This document shows positions 1-6,599 of a stretch of DNA of 20,285 bases, piece by piece. Position numbers and translations under genes: made by a program. The notes below the pieces were generated by a model. It had not been told where the DNA came from, searched no databases, and was given only the letters and a program-made list of their open reading frames with translations. The first letter of the stretch is position 1. Each line of letters opens with the position of its first letter. The DNA comes from a virus. The stretch covers positions 1-20,285 of IMG/VR virus record IMGVR_UViG_3300021962_000832, one strand, 5' to 3'.

Positions 1-1178
1 ATAGCCCCGGCTGGCGCAACACCAAGGGCGGACCATGCTGCCGCTACAGTTGTTGCCTGAAACAGGCCAATGCCAACAGCACCTCCTCCTAGATTGATTA
101 ACGCCCCGCCAGCCGTTGTTGAACCAGTGCCGCCATCTGTGATGTTAATCGGAACAGACAATCCAGCCGTGGCCGCATTGACAACATCCGTACCATCGCA
201 ATACAAAATGGCGCGTTCGTTCTGATTTACCGTCACACCTGTGCCAGCCGCTGTTTTGACTGTAAGCGTGTATGATCCTGTGGTGCGATTATCAACCCAA
301 TATTGTTGCACTGTTGTTGGAACGATAACATTCCTATTGCCCGTCAAAACGCCGGTAAATTTGTATGATACGCGATTTAATTCTGTGCCGGATAATGTGT
401 AGTTTCCAGTCCCAGCTACAGAAACAACTTTGTAATCGAAGGAAAATTCAGCACTTTGACCGAAGCCTATTGTATAAAAATTCGTCCCATCCGATATGAT
501 TCCAGACGCATCACCGGGGCTGTAAGACTTGGTGGCGTCACCGTCAATCGTTGCCGTTCCACCGGGTGTAACAGTGACTGATCCTGTGCCGCTGTTGCGC
601 AAATTCATAAACCAGTTGTTACCCACAGTTACCGGATCGGGAAGGGTTAGCGTTCCCGCCGCGCCTGTCCAGTTATACAGCTTTGATCTGTCTGTCGAAC
701 CGGCTGTATAATCAACACTGAAAGACGTGATAGGCATTGCTTGAGACAGCAATGTGCCAACAGCGATAAGGCCAGTTCCCGCCAGTGATGATGCAGAAGC
801 GTTAGAGATACTGGCCCCAAACTGAACTGAAGCCCAAGAACCCGCAGAAGTTGTATTGTTCGTGAGGTAAATCTGCCATGCCGTGCCGGGCGTAACCACA
901 ATGATCTGAACACCATCAGAACGCTTGATCGTGATGTTGTAAGAACCTGTATTCCGAAATAAAACAGTCTCGCCAGTGCCTGCCTTCGTGGCATCTGGCA
1001 TGGTTATGGAATATGCGGCGCTTGATGTAATATCCATGATGCGCGTAACAAGCGTTCCGCCCGTTGCTGCCTCAAGCGGCCAATTCACCGTTACATTACC
1101 AGTAAGGGAAAGAGAAGAATAACTGATTTCAGAAGGGTAAATATTAGCCCCATCAAAATCATCGGTATATGTGGTCAT
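1..1178 (-). CDS. Phage tail-fibre-like structural protein, C-terminus off the left edge
   Basis: Open frame reading off the left edge (392 complete codons), starting with ATG 4 bp after the stop of the adaptor-like gene; begins MTTYTDDFDGANIYP. It is built of Thr/Ser/Gly-rich beta segments, each with the pattern 'TVT-hydrophobic-P ... G....RN.G....TV.....G', as in trimeric phage fibre shafts. Near the truncated end it has ITDGGTGSTTAGGALINL, close to the short GGTG-S-T-A-x2-A-x2-NL motif seen in many phage tail-fibre repeat proteins. There are no Cys clusters or membrane segments. As the last gene of the visible late operon it is probably a host-recognition or tail-fibre component. The receptor-binding tip is not visible, so specificity cannot be judged. 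The fibre call is inference from composition and position. Confidence 0.72.
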   Translation of the reverse strand, partial: MTTYTDDFDGANIYPSEISYSSLSLTGNVTVNWPLEAATGGTLVTRIMDITSSAAYSITMPDATKAGTGETVLFRNTGSYNITIKRSDGVQIIVVTPGTAWQIYLTNNTTSAGSWASVQFGASISNASASSLAGTGLIAVGTLLSQAMPITSFSVDYTAGSTDRSKLYNWTGAAGTLTLPDPVTVGNNWFMNLRNSGTGSVTVTPGGTATIDGDATKSYSPGDASGIISDGTNFYTIGFGQSAEFSFDYKVVSVAGTGNYTLSGTELNRVSYKFTGVLTGNRNVIVPTTVQQYWVDNRTTGSYTLTVKTAAGTGVTVNQNERAILYCDGTDVVNAATAGLSVPINITDGGTGSTTAGGALINLGGGAVGIGLFQATTVAAAWSALGVAPAGA

Positions 1179-1181
1179 GGT

Positions 1182-1802
1182 TTAATTCCCCTCTCTCTGC
1201 GCACCACGATCCAGAACACGCCCTCTATCTTCAGCGACAAGAGCTTGCGCGGCCCGGTCATACAGCCCTTGCCATATCTGCACGCGCTCGTCACTTTTCA
1301 TAAAGGGTGCTGCCTCAAGAAGGGTAGCATACAAAATTAGATCAGGCATATTTTCCGTGATGATACTGACCTGATTGCTATCAGATAATGGTTCCGGGCG
1401 TTCGTAATACAGTAGATTGACTGTGTACACATCATCAGGCGCTGGCCCCAATAACCAATGCTGGTAATCATAGTCAGCATACAATTCCGGCTGGCCTGTC
1501 ACTGAATCTGGATATACAAACCTGATATATTCATAAGCCCGTGGAAGGACAGGCACGCCATCAATCATCATGCTCACTGTTTCGCGCCAACGATCCGGTT
1601 TTAGGTATGACGCAACGCCTATTTGTGTATCAAACGTCACGGCCCGCAAAAATTGCGTAACCTTTATTTCCCTGATAATGCGCTGCTCAGCAAGGTTAAT
1701 CAGGCGGGGAATCTGGTCATATACAACAGGGTCATTGCTGTATCCTGCCTCAAGATACCTGCGCACATCCTCGCTAAGGCTTGTAAATGTTACGCTGGTC
1801 AT
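1182..1802 (-). CDS. Head-tail adaptor-like protein (phage SU10 adaptor type), 206 aa
   Basis: The ATG at 1802 overlaps the upstream stop as ATGA, so I prefer it to an in-frame GTG at 1811. The N-terminal half has a helical DVRRYLEAGYS...DQIPRLINLAEQRIIREI block followed by a beta-rich part (PVLPRAYEYIRF; YADYDYQHWLLGPAPDDVYTVNLLYYERP). The C-terminal helix has NMPDLILYATLLEAAPF. This order, an N-terminal helix pair with 'LI..AE.RI.R', a 'Y....PAP...Y.V.L.YY..P' strand and a 'P.L...A.L.EA..F' helix, is what I know from SU10-type adaptor/connector proteins. Those form the ring between portal and tail tube in podoviruses. Its place among tail genes, away from the portal, is slightly unusual; a second adaptor-like gene lies at 3812-4789. 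Confidence 0.75.
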   Translation of the reverse strand: MTSVTFTSLSEDVRRYLEAGYSNDPVVYDQIPRLINLAEQRIIREIKVTQFLRAVTFDTQIGVASYLKPDRWRETVSMMIDGVPVLPRAYEYIRFVYPDSVTGQPELYADYDYQHWLLGPAPDDVYTVNLLYYERPEPLSDSNQVSIITENMPDLILYATLLEAAPFMKSDERVQIWQGLYDRAAQALVAEDRGRVLDRGAQREGN

Positions 1803-2719
1803 GATACCCACACCACTGGTTTTGAGAATGACGGGCTTCTGCCCACAGCAACAATCTTGTTATTGCCTGAAATAATACCATTGATATCAGGCGTTCCCGT
1901 AATACCAGTGCCACTCTGTGTCCATGTTCCAGTTTGACCACTGATAGACTTCCACACTTTCGCACTGCCACCAACAACAAACCACTGCCCCTTTGTTGTG
2001 ATGCACTGCGATAAATTCATACCTGTCGGTGTCGTCTGTGCGTTCCATGTAATAGCATCAGAAGAAAGCAGGATGGTTGAGAGGAAGGGCGACCCACCGC
2101 TCGCATCATATCCAACGGCACACCATGTGCCATTTTTGTATGCAACCCCAAGAAGCAACACCGTGCCGCCTACAGACCTGTCTGTCCATGTTATACCGTC
2201 CGTGCTTGTTGCGATATATCCATTATCTGCAACAGCCACAAACAAACCATTTCCATAACCTAAAGCACGTGCTGTTCCGATCAATACGTCACTGTGAGTT
2301 GTCCATGTAATACCATCTGAAGACGTGTAAGAATGACGCGTCTGGCCAACAGCAACAAACTTCGATCCGTTCCAAGCTATACCATAAATAGCTGTCCCTG
2401 TCGCCAACCCAACCGACCATGTCGTTCCATTATCATCAGAGTATGAAAGGCCTGTTGATCCAACAACAATCCTTGACCCGTTTGTTGAAAACGATCTTAT
2501 GGTTGTGCCGAGGATGTTTGAAACACTTCCCTCTGTCCATGTACTCGCAGGATCACTCGCAGATGCAATGCACGGAAACAAACCAGACGTATCGACGCCA
2601 CCTGCTACCCACTTTGTGCCGTTATAAACCACCGCGTTCAGCGTATCATCAGAGCCTGCTATTTCCTGCTCAGACCAGCTTACCGCAACCGGTGCAACAC
2701 TGAATATCGCCGGGTTCAT
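1799..2719 (-). CDS. Asp-box (BNR-type) beta-propeller phage tail protein, 306 aa
   Basis: The sequence shows at least four Asp-box repeats S-x-D-x-G-x-T-W: SDDNGTTW (~94-101), SSDGITW (~133-139), STDGITW (~172-178) and SSDAITW (~219-225), with a looser KSISGQTGTW near 257-266. Between them are matching strands such as YNGTKWVAGG, WNGSKFVAVG, GNGLFVAVA, YKNGTWCAVG and NNKIVAVG, giving six or seven blades. Proteins of this type fold as sialidase-like or sortilin-like propellers. I see no sialidase Arg triad or FRIP motif, so a carbohydrate-binding or purely structural role is more likely than catalysis. The ATG overlaps the upstream fibre gene's stop as TGATG, so translation is coupled. Probably a tail-tip or fibre adhesin domain made as a separate chain; exact function unknown. 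Confidence 0.7.
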   Translation of the reverse strand: MNPAIFSVAPVAVSWSEQEIAGSDDTLNAVVYNGTKWVAGGVDTSGLFPCIASASDPASTWTEGSVSNILGTTIRSFSTNGSRIVVGSTGLSYSDDNGTTWSVGLATGTAIYGIAWNGSKFVAVGQTRHSYTSSDGITWTTHSDVLIGTARALGYGNGLFVAVADNGYIATSTDGITWTDRSVGGTVLLLGVAYKNGTWCAVGYDASGGSPFLSTILLSSDAITWNAQTTPTGMNLSQCITTKGQWFVVGGSAKVWKSISGQTGTWTQSGTGITGTPDINGIISGNNKIVAVGRSPSFSKPVVWVS

Positions 2720-3585
2720 CAGATAGCCTTCCCAAAATAGGTGCTGCCGTCATATGTCCAGATATAGACATGGTTTGTTCCGGATGATTGCAACACAACA
2801 CCCATAGCGCTGAATGATGATGATGTCGTACCGTCACCAACAATCCATGTTACCGTTGGCCATGTGATAGTGTAAGCACCACCATTCACAACCTGTAAGA
2901 ACAATTCTGAATACTCGTTCCCACCAGCGCCAGAAAATGCAAAGGTAACATTTCCACCAACAGTTACTTTCTGCTTCTTGCCATTTGCAAAGTTAAAAGT
3001 TGTTGTGCCGCTGGTGACTGTTCCCTTGTCGGTCACAACATCCCATTGCCTATGAAACCGCCGCCATGTCGTACCGTCAAATATGAAAGAAACAGACAAA
3101 CGATCTTCGGCAAGCACCCAATCAGAAGCCGCACCCTCAATGGTACTGCCGTTCCGGCCAATCGTTACGTCATTGCCACCGCGCCGTGTGACAACCACCT
3201 GATTGCCGCTCGCTGGTGTTGCTGGCAATGTTACGGTAAACGCACCGCCGTTGCTATCCGCCAACACCACAGCGCCCGCCGCAACAGTCGTGTTGCTGGT
3301 AAGGCGCGTTGCGTTCCCGAATGAGACGGTGGCAAAAGATAGATTACCCGCGCCATCTGTTGCCACAACCTGATTCGCAGAACCATCAGATGTCGGGTAC
3401 TTCAGACCAGCAGGGTTGTTTATGACACGTTTTACAACACCACTGGCGTTTTCAGCATAAAGCGCCATGTCGGCATCGTTGTAATTTATTGCAAGCTCAC
3501 CAGCCGCAAGATTGCCAGCAACCGGCGCGGCACCACCAGTTGTTGTGCGGTAGAGCTGAATTGGCGTATACCCACTTTGTGCCAT
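2719..3585 (-). CDS. Phage tail/fibre structural protein with fibre N-terminal motif, 288 aa
   Basis: The N-terminus (IQLYRTTTGGAAPVAGNLAAGELAINYNDADMALYAENASGVV) matches a pattern I know from many phage fibre or spike N-termini: short strand, 'L..GELA.N..D..LY....G.V'. The remainder is Gly/Thr/Ser-rich beta structure. It includes a segment at ~95-180 (VVLADSNGG, FTVTLPATPASGNQVVVTRRGG, NDVTIGRNGSTIEGA, LSVSFIFDGTTWRRF) that resembles the hydrolase-free fibre domains of structural proteins, and a C-terminal sheet with YTITWPTVTWIVGDG and VYIWTYDGSTYFGKAI. A start at 3585 is supported by GGGGTGATGT just upstream. It overlaps the propeller gene by one base and probably works with it in the same tail-tip or fibre complex. 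Confidence 0.68.
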   Translation of the reverse strand: MAQSGYTPIQLYRTTTGGAAPVAGNLAAGELAINYNDADMALYAENASGVVKRVINNPAGLKYPTSDGSANQVVATDGAGNLSFATVSFGNATRLTSNTTVAAGAVVLADSNGGAFTVTLPATPASGNQVVVTRRGGNDVTIGRNGSTIEGAASDWVLAEDRLSVSFIFDGTTWRRFHRQWDVVTDKGTVTSGTTTFNFANGKKQKVTVGGNVTFAFSGAGGNEYSELFLQVVNGGAYTITWPTVTWIVGDGTTSSSFSAMGVVLQSSGTNHVYIWTYDGSTYFGKAI

Positions 3586-3596
3586 ACATCACCCCA

Positions 3597-3812
3597 TCAA
3601 TTATCTGGCCGCACAAACGGCAATGTTATGTCATCCGCTGGCTTCATCGGTAGCTTGTTGCCATCAATGGGATCCCAGCAATCGTTGCAAACCATTAATC
3701 CCGGCACATTACCATCTGGTTTAATGTCGCCTATGCGATAGTTAAAACCGCATCTATCACAGCGTGCCAGTCCATAACTTGCCCTACCACGGACGCTAAA
3801 TCTGCGTGGCAT
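3597..3812 (-). CDS. Small zinc-ribbon phage protein, 71 aa
   Basis: Two Cys pairs, C18-x2-C21 and C42-x2-C45, 20 residues apart and flanked by aromatic and Gly residues (LARCDRCGFNYRIGDI; GLMVCNDCWDP), make a typical treble-clef or zinc-ribbon arrangement. The N-terminus is basic (MPRRFSVRGR). Proteins of this size and pattern occur between adaptor and tail genes in podovirus-like genomes, but I know of no assigned function. The ATG overlaps the stop of the preceding adaptor gene as TAATG, indicating coupled translation and similar stoichiometry. It could be a small virion or assembly factor; nucleic-acid binding is possible but not shown. Confidence 0.72.
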   Translation of the reverse strand: MPRRFSVRGRASYGLARCDRCGFNYRIGDIKPDGNVPGLMVCNDCWDPIDGNKLPMKPADDITLPFVRPDN

Positions 3813-4789
3813 TAGAGCGGCCTCCCAAAAAAGCGAAACTGCAACGGGCTACCATCGTTATCACCATCTCGTGCATTCTGAAGTGACATCTGTGCCTGTT
3901 GCGCCAGTAAGGGAACAACACTCATATCAACACTTGGCGTTGTCATGGCTAGACGATAGGCCAGACCGTCAATAATGGCCTGCAACCAGCGCTGCGGCAC
4001 CTCAACATCGTTCCTCAGATTGTCCGTATCCATCACATGACGGTGACGCCACACGATACATTGCTGCTGCTGTTCAACGGTTTCTGTTGCAACAGGCCAC
4101 ACATGCAGCACCGGCTGCGGAATATCCCGCTGGTACCAATATTGAACGGGCTGCCCCTGCTGCCCCTTTTGCGCCAAGCTGAAATAATTGTCCCTGTTGA
4201 TGCGTCCAATCACAATTTCATTCGGGTTTGCGCCAATCTTGACCCAGCTATATGACAGTGTGCCAGCACCAGTTACCCGAAAATATGTTGCAGAAACCGG
4301 CACATCAATATCAACCCAAACAATATCCCCAGCCGAAGCCGTGCCAGTCCATGTCGCAACCGTTGTATATGTTGCATCATCATTGCTTACAGCCAAGGTT
4401 AAGTTTGTGCTTGCACCAGACCACTTAATTCCGACAGTCGCAACATAGGTTGCGGACAACATCCTCAATTTGTAACTTGTCGTTGTGGTCGTTACTGTCC
4501 CACTCTGGATACCTACAGTCCGATACGCAACAGACAAAACATCCAGCGTGCCGGGAGGCAAATCAATCACAGGGTTATTTTGGTAAAATGGCAAAACCTG
4601 CTTGTCAACAGCCCAAGACAGCGTTTTGCCATTCCCAAGTTCACTCAAAAACAAGTAAAGCTCGTCTAGCGCATCCTGAGCCGATTCAACAGGTATGGCC
4701 TGCGGAGGCAATCTGCACCGCCGATAAGCGGCCTCAATTACCTTCCGTGCATCAAAGCCATACTGCGAAACATTGCCGGAAAACGCCAT
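3812..4789 (-). CDS. Head-tail adaptor-like protein with inserted beta-sandwich domain, 325 aa
   Basis: The N-terminal part (~1-90) has helical adaptor-like sequence: FDARKVIEAAYRRCRLPPQAIPVESAQDALDELYLFLSELGN. It then has LPFYQNNPVIDLPPGTLDVLSVAYR, the usual 'Y.LP.GT.DVL.AY.R' strand. Residues ~95-190 interrupt this with a beta-sandwich-like insert (SYKLRMLSATYVATVGIKWSG; NLTLAVSNDDATYTTVATW; VSATYFRVTGAG) that resembles a discoidin (F5/8 type C)-like fold. The adaptor resumes at ~190 (EIVIGRINRDNYFSLAQKG...PVQYWYQRDIPQPVLHVWPV) and ends with ARDGDNDGSPLQFRFFGRPL, close to the 'A...D.D.SPL.I' tail of adaptor or connector proteins. It likely forms a ring below the portal, with the insert projecting outward and possibly decorating the virion neck. 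It is paralogous in type to the gene at 1182-1802. Confidence 0.68.
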   Translation of the reverse strand: MAFSGNVSQYGFDARKVIEAAYRRCRLPPQAIPVESAQDALDELYLFLSELGNGKTLSWAVDKQVLPFYQNNPVIDLPPGTLDVLSVAYRTVGIQSGTVTTTTTSYKLRMLSATYVATVGIKWSGASTNLTLAVSNDDATYTTVATWTGTASAGDIVWVDIDVPVSATYFRVTGAGTLSYSWVKIGANPNEIVIGRINRDNYFSLAQKGQQGQPVQYWYQRDIPQPVLHVWPVATETVEQQQQCIVWRHRHVMDTDNLRNDVEVPQRWLQAIIDGLAYRLAMTTPSVDMSVVPLLAQQAQMSLQNARDGDNDGSPLQFRFFGRPL

Positions 4790-4795
4790 CGTTCA

Positions 4796-4930
4796 TCACT
4801 TCTTCTTGCCAGCTTTAGGCTTCATGCCCATCGCCATCTTTTTGTGCATGGGCATCTTGGCATCGGACTTTACAGCCCCACCCTTTGCATACCCTTTTTT
4901 CATTTTTCCGCTTCCGCAATCTTTTTTCAT
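4796..4930 (-). CDS. Lys/Met/Gly-rich 44-aa microprotein
   Basis: A 44-codon frame, MKKDCGSGKMKKGYAKGGAV through MGMKPKAGKKK, extremely rich in Lys, Met and Gly, with no acidic stretch except two Asp. It lies in the only gap between the adaptor gene and the 88-aa gene and has the same strand. Similar short Lys/Met-rich peptides with a 'KKGYAKGG' core are, from memory, found next to structural genes in podovirus-like and metagenomic phage genomes. The net charge is strongly positive, which would suit DNA condensation or a capsid-lumen peptide. That is inference only. No start weaker than ATG is needed, and a poly-purine stretch precedes the ATG at moderate distance. Confidence 0.62.
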   Translation of the reverse strand: MKKDCGSGKMKKGYAKGGAVKSDAKMPMHKKMAMGMKPKAGKKK

Positions 4931-4951
4931 GTTAAACCCTCAAGGTTGATA

Positions 4952-5218
4952 TTAACAATTCCATGCTTTCAGAGAAAGGGCCTTCCGAGTTGGCTTCCCT
5001 TTTTCATCCTTCATGGGGCCGGGCATTCCGCTCATACGGGCGCAGAACGATTTCCGCCGTTTTGCATCTTTTTCCGTCTTGGGATTCGGTGCCGGTGGTT
5101 TTAATCCCGGCTTTCCGGGATTGTCCTTGTTGTACGATGCGCGTCCCTTGGCGTTTAGACCACCTTTCGGGTCTTTACCTTCCTTGCGCTGCCAAGCTGG
5201 TGTCTTCTTACCCGCCAT
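4952..5218 (-). CDS. Small basic phage protein resembling DUF6321, 88 aa
   Basis: The frame starting MAGKKTPAWQRKEGKDPKGG contains GGLNAKGRASYNKDNPG and ends RKSFCARMSGMPGPMKDEKGKPTRKALSLKAWNC. The 'NPKGGLNAKGR', 'SFCARM.GM' and 'K...ALK.WNC' landmarks are those I associate with the DUF6321 family of phage and metagenome proteins. The reading frame is open upstream to 5272, but the ATG at 5218 is preferred: the longer form would add an Arg/Cys-rich stretch out of character and overlap the upstream gene more. The start lies inside the last codons of the 61-aa gene (11-bp overlap). Strongly basic; role in the virion unknown. Confidence 0.72.
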   Translation of the reverse strand: MAGKKTPAWQRKEGKDPKGGLNAKGRASYNKDNPGKPGLKPPAPNPKTEKDAKRRKSFCARMSGMPGPMKDEKGKPTRKALSLKAWNC

Positions 5219-5393
5219 CACGCACCTCTGTCTTGACCTCAAAACGCAAGACAATATCCTGCCCACTCTCATCCTGCCCTACCATATCACGCTGAAGCGA
5301 TACGTGTTTTTTACCATCGGCAAGCACAGAGCCTGTTTCATACCATTCAGACCATGAGGGTTCAGATTCCTTGATAACCTTCTTTTTAGCCAT
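5208..5393 (-). CDS. Hypothetical 61-aa charged phage protein
   Basis: Starts MAKKKVIKESEPSWSEWYETG and ends FEVKTEVRDGG. It begins 1 bp after the stop of the 230-aa structural gene and overlaps the 88-aa gene by 11 bp, as expected for a coupled operon member. It has an early Trp pair (SWSEWYETG) and a central charged beta-like part (KKHVSLQRDMVGQDESGQDIVLRFEV). No family recognised. Position suggests a minor virion or assembly protein, but nothing in the sequence proves it. Confidence 0.6.
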   Translation of the reverse strand: MAKKKVIKESEPSWSEWYETGSVLADGKKHVSLQRDMVGQDESGQDIVLRFEVKTEVRDGG

Positions 5394-5394
5394 G

Positions 5395-6087
5395 TCAGAA
5401 TCCCTTCAGTAGAATGCCGTTTGCCCCCAGCACCGCGCCAGTGCCCGCTGAAGAAACAATACCACGAATATGCGTAATGTTGTAGTTGCTCTGCACGACA
5501 GCAGCAGAACCGGGGTTGGGCGGCGTTACGGCAGAACCAATATTGAACCATGTTGCCTGATTATCAACACTGCCCTGCATGGTAATCGAAGGCGCTGAAG
5601 AACCACCTGTGGCCCTGTTTGCAACAAGCTGCAAATTCATGCAGTTCGATACGTCAAACGCAGCAGTTGTGCTGTTTAACGAATTAACATTGATCGTTCT
5701 GTCAATAAATTGACGAATCAATGACCCCTGATCTGTTGACACGTTTCGGGTGATGCGGAATGTGAAAGACGGCGTTGTCCCGGCGATTGTACAAACATAC
5801 CGCATTGCGATGCCGTTACGCTGAAGTTTGGGTGTGCGCAAAATCGTAGTCGCGGAAATACGCGGGAAATGGTACCTGTCAATCCAGTTTGTGCCGCCGT
5901 CCGTGGATTCCTGCAATACAACATCAAGTGTTGGAGTTGTTCCGGAAACAGCAGTCACAACAACATTTGAAACAAACGAATTACCGGCATCATTGACAAA
6001 GGCGTCACTGGTAAATGTCGCGGTTCGAGCGGCGGACGCCACATCTTCAAAAAACCCGATAAAACCAGATGTTGTAAAGATAGACAT
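5395..6087 (-). CDS. Two-repeat phage structural protein, 230 aa
   Basis: The protein contains two similar halves of about 110 residues. Each has a hydrophobic strand, then Q-x-S-x-D-x4-W: LQESTDGGTNWIDRYHF (~58-74) and MQGSVDNQATWFNIG (~165-179). Each ends with strands that resemble the closing sheet of immunoglobulin-like or jelly-roll folds (MRYVCTIAGTTPSFTFRITR; THIRGIVSSAGTGAVLGANG). This suggests an internal tandem duplication of a beta-sandwich domain. It follows the hairpin terminator at 6110-6139, so it may be expressed at a lower level than the capsid genes. AGAGG precedes the ATG. It could be a capsid decoration, neck or tail protein; function unassigned. Confidence 0.7.
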   Translation of the reverse strand: MSIFTTSGFIGFFEDVASAARTATFTSDAFVNDAGNSFVSNVVVTAVSGTTPTLDVVLQESTDGGTNWIDRYHFPRISATTILRTPKLQRNGIAMRYVCTIAGTTPSFTFRITRNVSTDQGSLIRQFIDRTINVNSLNSTTAAFDVSNCMNLQLVANRATGGSSAPSITMQGSVDNQATWFNIGSAVTPPNPGSAAVVQSNYNITHIRGIVSSAGTGAVLGANGILLKGF

Positions 6088-6109
6088 GGCATAGCCTCTT
6101 TTTATCTCA

Positions 6110-6139
6110 TAAAGGAAAGAAGGCGGGGTTTCCCCCGCC
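6110..6139 (-). terminator. Hairpin terminator after capsid genes
   Basis: On the minus strand a perfect 7-bp GC stem GGCGGGG-GAAA-CCCCGCC (6139-6122) with a GAAA tetraloop is followed by a T-rich run TTCTTTCCTTT. It lies 9 bases after the stop of the 149-aa gene and before the next gene. The T-run is interrupted by C, so termination is probably partial. That would lower expression of the adaptor and fibre genes relative to capsid and scaffold. Confidence 0.75.
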
Positions 6140-6147
6140 CCCCTGAA

Positions 6148-6597
6148 TTACACCGAAGGAACATACTGAACAGTCAGACGAACACGCGCCTGCGTTGTCA
6201 AAATAGTGCCGTTCGGATCAACGGTCACAACAACATTGGTATTGCTACCAATATTAGAGAGCGCCAGCACTTGCGCCGCGCTAAGCGTTGGCGCTGCCCG
6301 CGCAGTACTGAACAGGTCAACGCTGTTCATATACTGCGTGCTAGCCGCTGCCGTTCCAACAGTAACAGGCAAGGTTGTCGCCGTGCCGCCGCCCACAGAA
6401 GGGGCAACAACACGATCAACCTTGTAATCAACAATGCTGCTGTTGGCTGGAAGTGTGATTGTTCCACTTACCGCTGAACCGTCCGCCAAGGTTGTAACCT
6501 CGACAGACTTCATCAGCACGGCAACGCCAAAATCTGTCGACGCGCCCCTACTCGGATTGCTACCGGCAGTAATGCCATTTTGGAAATACGAGGACAT
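6148..6597 (-). CDS. Hypothetical phage head-region structural protein, 149 aa
   Basis: Beta-rich, Thr/Val/Ala-rich protein (MSSYFQNGITAGSNPSRGA, then DFGVAVLMKSVEVTTL; VSGTITLPANSSIVDYKVD; TTLPVTVGTAAASTQYM; VVVTVDPNGTILTTQARVRLTVQYVP). It starts 2 bp after the major capsid protein's stop, with GGGGG 8 bp upstream of the ATG, and is the last gene before the terminator at 6110-6139. That places it in the high-level capsid transcript. Composition fits a capsid decoration or cement protein, but no family motif is recognised. No Cys, membrane segment or catalytic signature. Confidence 0.68.
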   Translation of the reverse strand: MSSYFQNGITAGSNPSRGASTDFGVAVLMKSVEVTTLADGSAVSGTITLPANSSIVDYKVDRVVAPSVGGGTATTLPVTVGTAAASTQYMNSVDLFSTARAAPTLSAAQVLALSNIGSNTNVVVTVDPNGTILTTQARVRLTVQYVPSV

Positions 6598-6599
6598 GA

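Noticed and set aside
647-994. Minus-strand 115-aa frame inside the fibre-like gene
   Set aside because: Out-of-frame shadow of the continuous fibre reading frame, Arg/Leu-rich without ribosome site.
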